Below, piece by piece: positions 60,930 through 64,000 of a stretch of DNA of 64,000 bases. Under the pieces are notes generated by a model. That model was not told the DNA's origin. It did no database searches and worked only from the letters and a program-made list of their open reading frames with translations. Within the stretch, counting starts at the first letter, position 1. Every line of letters begins with the position of its first letter. The stretch is from Gonatopus flavifemur (lineage: Eukaryota > Arthropoda > Insecta > Hymenoptera > Dryinidae): the NCBI GenBank assembly GCA_018340375.1, contig JAFFJZ010000088.1, positions 340,420 to 404,419 on the forward strand. Reading direction: 5' to 3'. A program made the position numbers and the translations under genes.

Positions 60930-61319
60930 ATCCTTGTCTCACCCCTCTTCTAATTTGTGGTTCTCCTTTTTGACCCTCTATTTCTTTCATTGCGGTTTGA
61001 TTCTTATATAATTCATATATTATTCTCCTATCCCTGAAATTAATTCCTACCTTTTTCAAAATCGTGAAAATTTTCTCCCAATCAACATTATCGAATGCCT
61101 TTTGTATATCTACAAAACCTATGTACACAGACTTTTTTAACTCTAGACTTTTCTCTACTACTGTTCTGAGTGCTAATATCGCTTCCCGCGTTCCCCTATT
61201 TTTCCTGAAACTAAACTGATCTTCTGCTAATCTACTCTCTATTTTATTCTCTATTCTTCTGTATATGATTTTTGTCAGTATTTTCGAGGCATGTGAAGTT
61301 AAACTGATTGTTCTGTAGT

Positions 61320-61640
61320 CAGGGCCATCTTAAAGGCAGGGCATACCGGGCCCCCCGCCCAGGGCCTCCTGCCAAAGGGGGCCTCTTCAGAGAATTGTTG
61401 AGATTCTTATATATTTTCTTTAAAAAGGTTACTTGAACAAAATGAAATCAAGTTATTTTGAAGATGAAATTAATTCTAGATATACAAAAAAGTGGAAATT
61501 CAGGTAATACTTATTTTAAAGAGAAATTATAAAAATCAATGTTAGGGTGGTTTTTTAAAAATTTCAAGATTCTACGTCTCCTTACATGGGCCTCCACTCT
61601 AAGTAGGCCCAGGGTGTTGAAGCAATGAAAGACGGCGCTG
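61320..61640. mobile_element. hAT-type MITE (321 bp) inside the LINE
   Basis: The ends are CAGGGCCATCTTAAAGGCAG and, reversed, CAGCGCCGTCTTTCATTGCT. TCTGTAGT flanks it exactly at 61312-61319 and 61641-61648. CAG ends and 8 bp are hAT hallmarks. The left subterminal part is G/C-rich (CCGGGCCCCCCGCCCAGGGC). Confidence 0.85.
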
Positions 61641-61865
61641 TCTGTAGTTCTCGTATTTGTCTGCTCCTTGTTTTTTTAGAATGGCGACAATTTTATTCTT
61701 CTGGAAATCTTTCGGTACTTCCCCTATTTCGTACATATCTTTGACCAATTCAAACAGTGCATCACGAGTTCTCTGACTGGAGGCTTTGATAAGGTCCGCA
61801 CTTATGCCATCTATTCCTGGCGCTTTATCATTTCTCAATTCTCTTAAAGCCCTGTCGAAAACCAT

Positions 61866-61922
61866 GTGAAATAATTAAAAACGTTCATGTTTCCAGACTT
61901 GTCAATATCCAAATTATTTTAA
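61866..61922. other. Junction sequence before the duplicated block
   Basis: These 57 bases belong neither to the readable LINE nor to the duplication. They hold no feature that explains the breakpoint. Confidence 0.5.
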
Positions 61923-62076
61923 GTTCGAATTCGAAAATTTTGAACGCGATGCGCGAATGGAAGATATTGTCCGATTTCAAAAATTTTTTTTTCCCTGTGT
62001 TTGTGTTAACGAGTAGCAACTTTTCCGCACTATTACGATTCCATTTGGAAACTTTTCTGTTTTTCGCTCCGGTCTA
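61923..62076 (-). mobile_element. Truncated right TIR of the unclassified transposon
   Basis: It contains only the last 154 bp of the element, equal to 3858-4011, followed by the same GTATACAG at 62077-62084. Confidence 0.9.
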
Positions 62077-63597
62077 GTATACAGCACTTCCACCCCCAGA
62101 ACCCTCAGACATATCAGAATGCATGATATCCATATCAGAAAAACCCTTAACTTGGATGAAAGATAATTACGCTCATTTCACCCCGCTGACGGAGTAATTG
62201 ACGACATAACATACAAAACCCTCGCGGAACTAAATTATATTCAAGCAGATAAGATCCGTAAACATCATCCACGAAGAGGAGAAATTTCAATTTCCGAAAG
62301 AATTTCATCTCGCACATACACCATAGTAGCCACACATAATTTCAGGGATAAGATCAAATTTGACGATTTCAAAATTTTCCTACAAGATTTGAAAGATCCC
62401 ATGGACGAAGATAACATACGTACCATTCGAGTCAATATCCCAACCAGACAATTCTCACCCCTGAAGCCTAAACACATTGAATTTTCATTCCAAGAAATCT
62501 TTACAAATCCAGTTTACGGAATTACATTGTGTACGAGAGAGATAGAAACACCTCCATCAGAAATCAGACCGCAAATCATAAAAGAATATCATGGAAGTTT
62601 GTTTGCTGGTCACAAAGGCGTTGGTAAAACATATAACAGAATACGCCAACATTATTTTTGGAAGAGAATGTTCGAAGATATCCAAACATACATCAAATTT
62701 TGTAAAAGTTGCCGAGAACAAAAACTCCTTAGAATCAAAACAAAAGAACCAATGTTAATTACAGATACACCGTCAGAACCTTTCGATAAAATTGCATTAG
62801 ATATTGTAGGACGACTCCCAATTACTCCCGGTGGAAACCAATACATTCTAACGATGCAAGATACATTTACAAAATACTGTCTCGCCATCCCTATTCCCAA
62901 TGCCAGAGCATCAACTATAGCCGATGCATTTGCTCGCTATTGCATTGCCACTTTCGGTGCACCGAGATGTATCCTGACTGATAGAGGTGAAGCATTCGTA
63001 GGGAATGTTCTATCCCAACTGGCTGAAATTTTCAAAATCAAACAAATCTCAACTTCGGGTCATCGCCCACAATTTAATGGATCCTTAGAACGTGGCCATA
63101 TTGTGTTAACCGAATATTTGAAACATTATATGGAATCCCACGAAGACTAGGACATACTTTTACCGTTCGCAATGTTCTCATATAATACTTCTACACATGA
63201 AGCAACAAACTTTTCACCCTACGAATTAGTCTTTGGTGAACAAGCCCGATTACCGTCATCATTTCCACGTAAAGAGGAATTACAAACATACAACTCGTAT
63301 CTCACTGAATTAATCCCTCACCTAGACAAAATTCGAGAAATAGCCCATGAAAATCTAGTAAATTCGAAGCGAAAATCAAAGGAACAGTATGATGAGAGAG
63401 CCAATGAAATAGAATTCTTTCCCGGACAAATGGTATACGTTTTGAAAGAACCAAGAATAAGCAAATTCGACAAACATTACCTAGGCCCTCTCAAAATTTT
63501 AGAGATCACTGAAAATAATAATGCTTTAATTCAGACAGATGAAAATTCATATATCACGAAACATCTCGACAAGCTGAAACCGGCTCACATACATTGA
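62077..63597 (+). pseudogene. Gypsy-type integrase region of pol, copy 2, same in-frame stop
   Basis: It is equivalent to 4012-5532, with the same HHCC and DDE motifs and the same TAG, here at 63148-63150. The upstream shift is also present. Being identical, it carries no independent selection signal; the pair shares a recent origin. Confidence 0.88.
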
Positions 63598-63659
63598 CGT
63601 ACACACACTCATCCATCCATATATAGCAGCCATTATTACGGCCATTTGATAACGCACGA

Positions 63660-63683
63660 ATATATATATATATATATATATAT
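63660..63683. repeat. (AT)12 microsatellite
   Basis: It is one AT unit shorter than its paralogue at 5595-5620. Confidence 0.95.
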
Positions 63684-64000
63684 CAAGTTCTAGAGCAGCC
63701 ATTGATACGGCTGAGATTAATGAAAGAGAGAAAGAACCTCAACCTGCAAACAAAGAGAATACGAAAATGAGTGGAGTGATAAGCAAAGTAAAGCAGTATA
63801 CTATGTCACATAAATCCCGCCCATCGGTCGATCGTAGCAATCTCATACGATTTCATGCATGCATACGCGCACATGCACGATATACTAAGGAAACACCATG
63901 CATACCTACCTGCTTCAATACAATCTCGAAGTATATGCTTCCACGCACGAGCTATCGCCGTCTATTCCATCCCTAACCATTCGTAACATCGAACTTCATT

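Larger units (their letters stand above)
56765..61865 (-). mobile_element. LINE (RTE-like or related), minus strand, 5'-truncated, twice interrupted
   Basis: Read right to left it has reverse transcriptase motifs, then the C-terminal region, then a (GAT)n tail, seen here as (CAT)6 at 56765-56782. It starts abruptly at about 61865 inside the RT, which is typical of 5' truncation. It carries insertions at 57658-60929 and 61320-61640, so it is older than both. Confidence 0.8.
56790..61865 (-). pseudogene. LINE reverse transcriptase remnant
   Basis: Segment 61865-61641 reads RNDKAPGIDGISADLIKA and NKIVAILKKQGADKYENYR. Past the hAT-type MITE, 61319-60936 holds YIGFVDIQKAFDNVDWEKIF and RRGVRQG. 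Beyond the second insertion the frame begins CSLSPL (57651 downward) and soon shifts. Further down, decayed words match the usual C-terminal RRMLRI, NLIGH, MNGK, RPRLSYMKQIIQDKGCRRYA order. These are the finger/palm motifs of a non-LTR reverse transcriptase. The FADD box is not recovered. The clade call (RTE-like) is tentative. Confidence 0.8.
61923..64000 (+). repeat. Second copy of positions 3858-5937
   Basis: The match begins abruptly at 61923 (GTTCGAATTCG) inside the right TIR of the 345-4011 transposon and runs to the window end. The offset is 58065 before the AT tract and 58063 after it. I compared the coding frames and most of the rest by eye and found only one AT unit of difference. 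Confidence 0.93.

Noticed and set aside
1..64000. Integrated viral circle or other circular molecule, suggested by the repeated ends
   Set aside because: The content is ordinary nested transposons with no virulence or capsid genes. The repeat is better explained by duplication or assembly; kept only as an option under the duplication finding.
1..64000. tRNA, rRNA or telomeric (TTAGG)n sequences
   Set aside because: None was seen on reading either strand; a tRNA covariance search would be needed to exclude decayed copies.

Overview
This is eukaryotic, AT-rich, repeat-dominated DNA with no operon or prokaryotic signature. It is almost certainly from an arthropod, most likely an insect. The reasons are a gypsy/errantivirus-like retroelement with integrase and a baculovirus-F-type env remnant, an irritans-like mariner, jockey/CR1-like and RTE-like LINEs, a TTAA-type Kolobok/Mutator-domain transposon, and many palindromic MITEs. 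The order cannot be fixed from the sequence. Nearly every long reading frame is a decayed transposon. The exception is one plausible host gene: a small three-exon gene (45609-46821, 154 codons) whose exon phases and GT/AG splice sites agree. It lies in a stretch without a recognised repeat, and I do not recognise its product.

Layout. 1-7104: gypsy/errantivirus-like element split by an unclassified 3.67-kb TIR transposon (345-4011, 8-bp duplication GTATACAG) and by a 135-bp MULE-type MITE in env (6209-6343). 7495-9856: 2.36-kb TIR element with 9-bp duplication and a 42-bp minisatellite. 9866-10904: nothing recognised. 10905-17437: a TIR element with 5-bp duplication, enlarged by at least seven palindromic or MITE insertions. 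17934-21971: Kolobok/Mutator-like transposon carrying a nested mariner (18188-19470). 22090-23500: about 188-bp satellite in two opposed orientations. 23534-30471: a four-level nest, in which an element with CAGGGTGAGGC ends holds a hAT-like element (24271-30035), which holds a CATGGTGTCTACTG element (26731-29709), which holds a piggyBac-type MITE (28555-28766).

30472-40740: inverted repeats and small satellites, including a 1.7-kb near-complete foldback (33378-35094), a palindromic MITE with a paralogous empty site (37081-37492) and another long inverted repeat (38866-39565). 40938-45218: defective jockey/CR1-like LINE. 45609-46821: the candidate host gene. 48322-49476: hAT-like element. 50850-53555: large inverted repeat around a MITE. 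56765-61865: minus-strand LINE interrupted by a 3.27-kb TIR element and a 321-bp hAT-type MITE. 61923-64000: a second copy of positions 3858-5937, identical wherever I compared it except for one TA unit, bounding the window at its far end.

The genes do not form a pathway. What can be read is order of insertion: target-site duplications give the nesting order, and one insertion (57658-60929) sits between the two halves of a readable reverse-transcriptase motif. The most useful leads are the spliced gene, the 58-kb-spaced duplication, and several MITE families whose ends and target duplications can be defined here.
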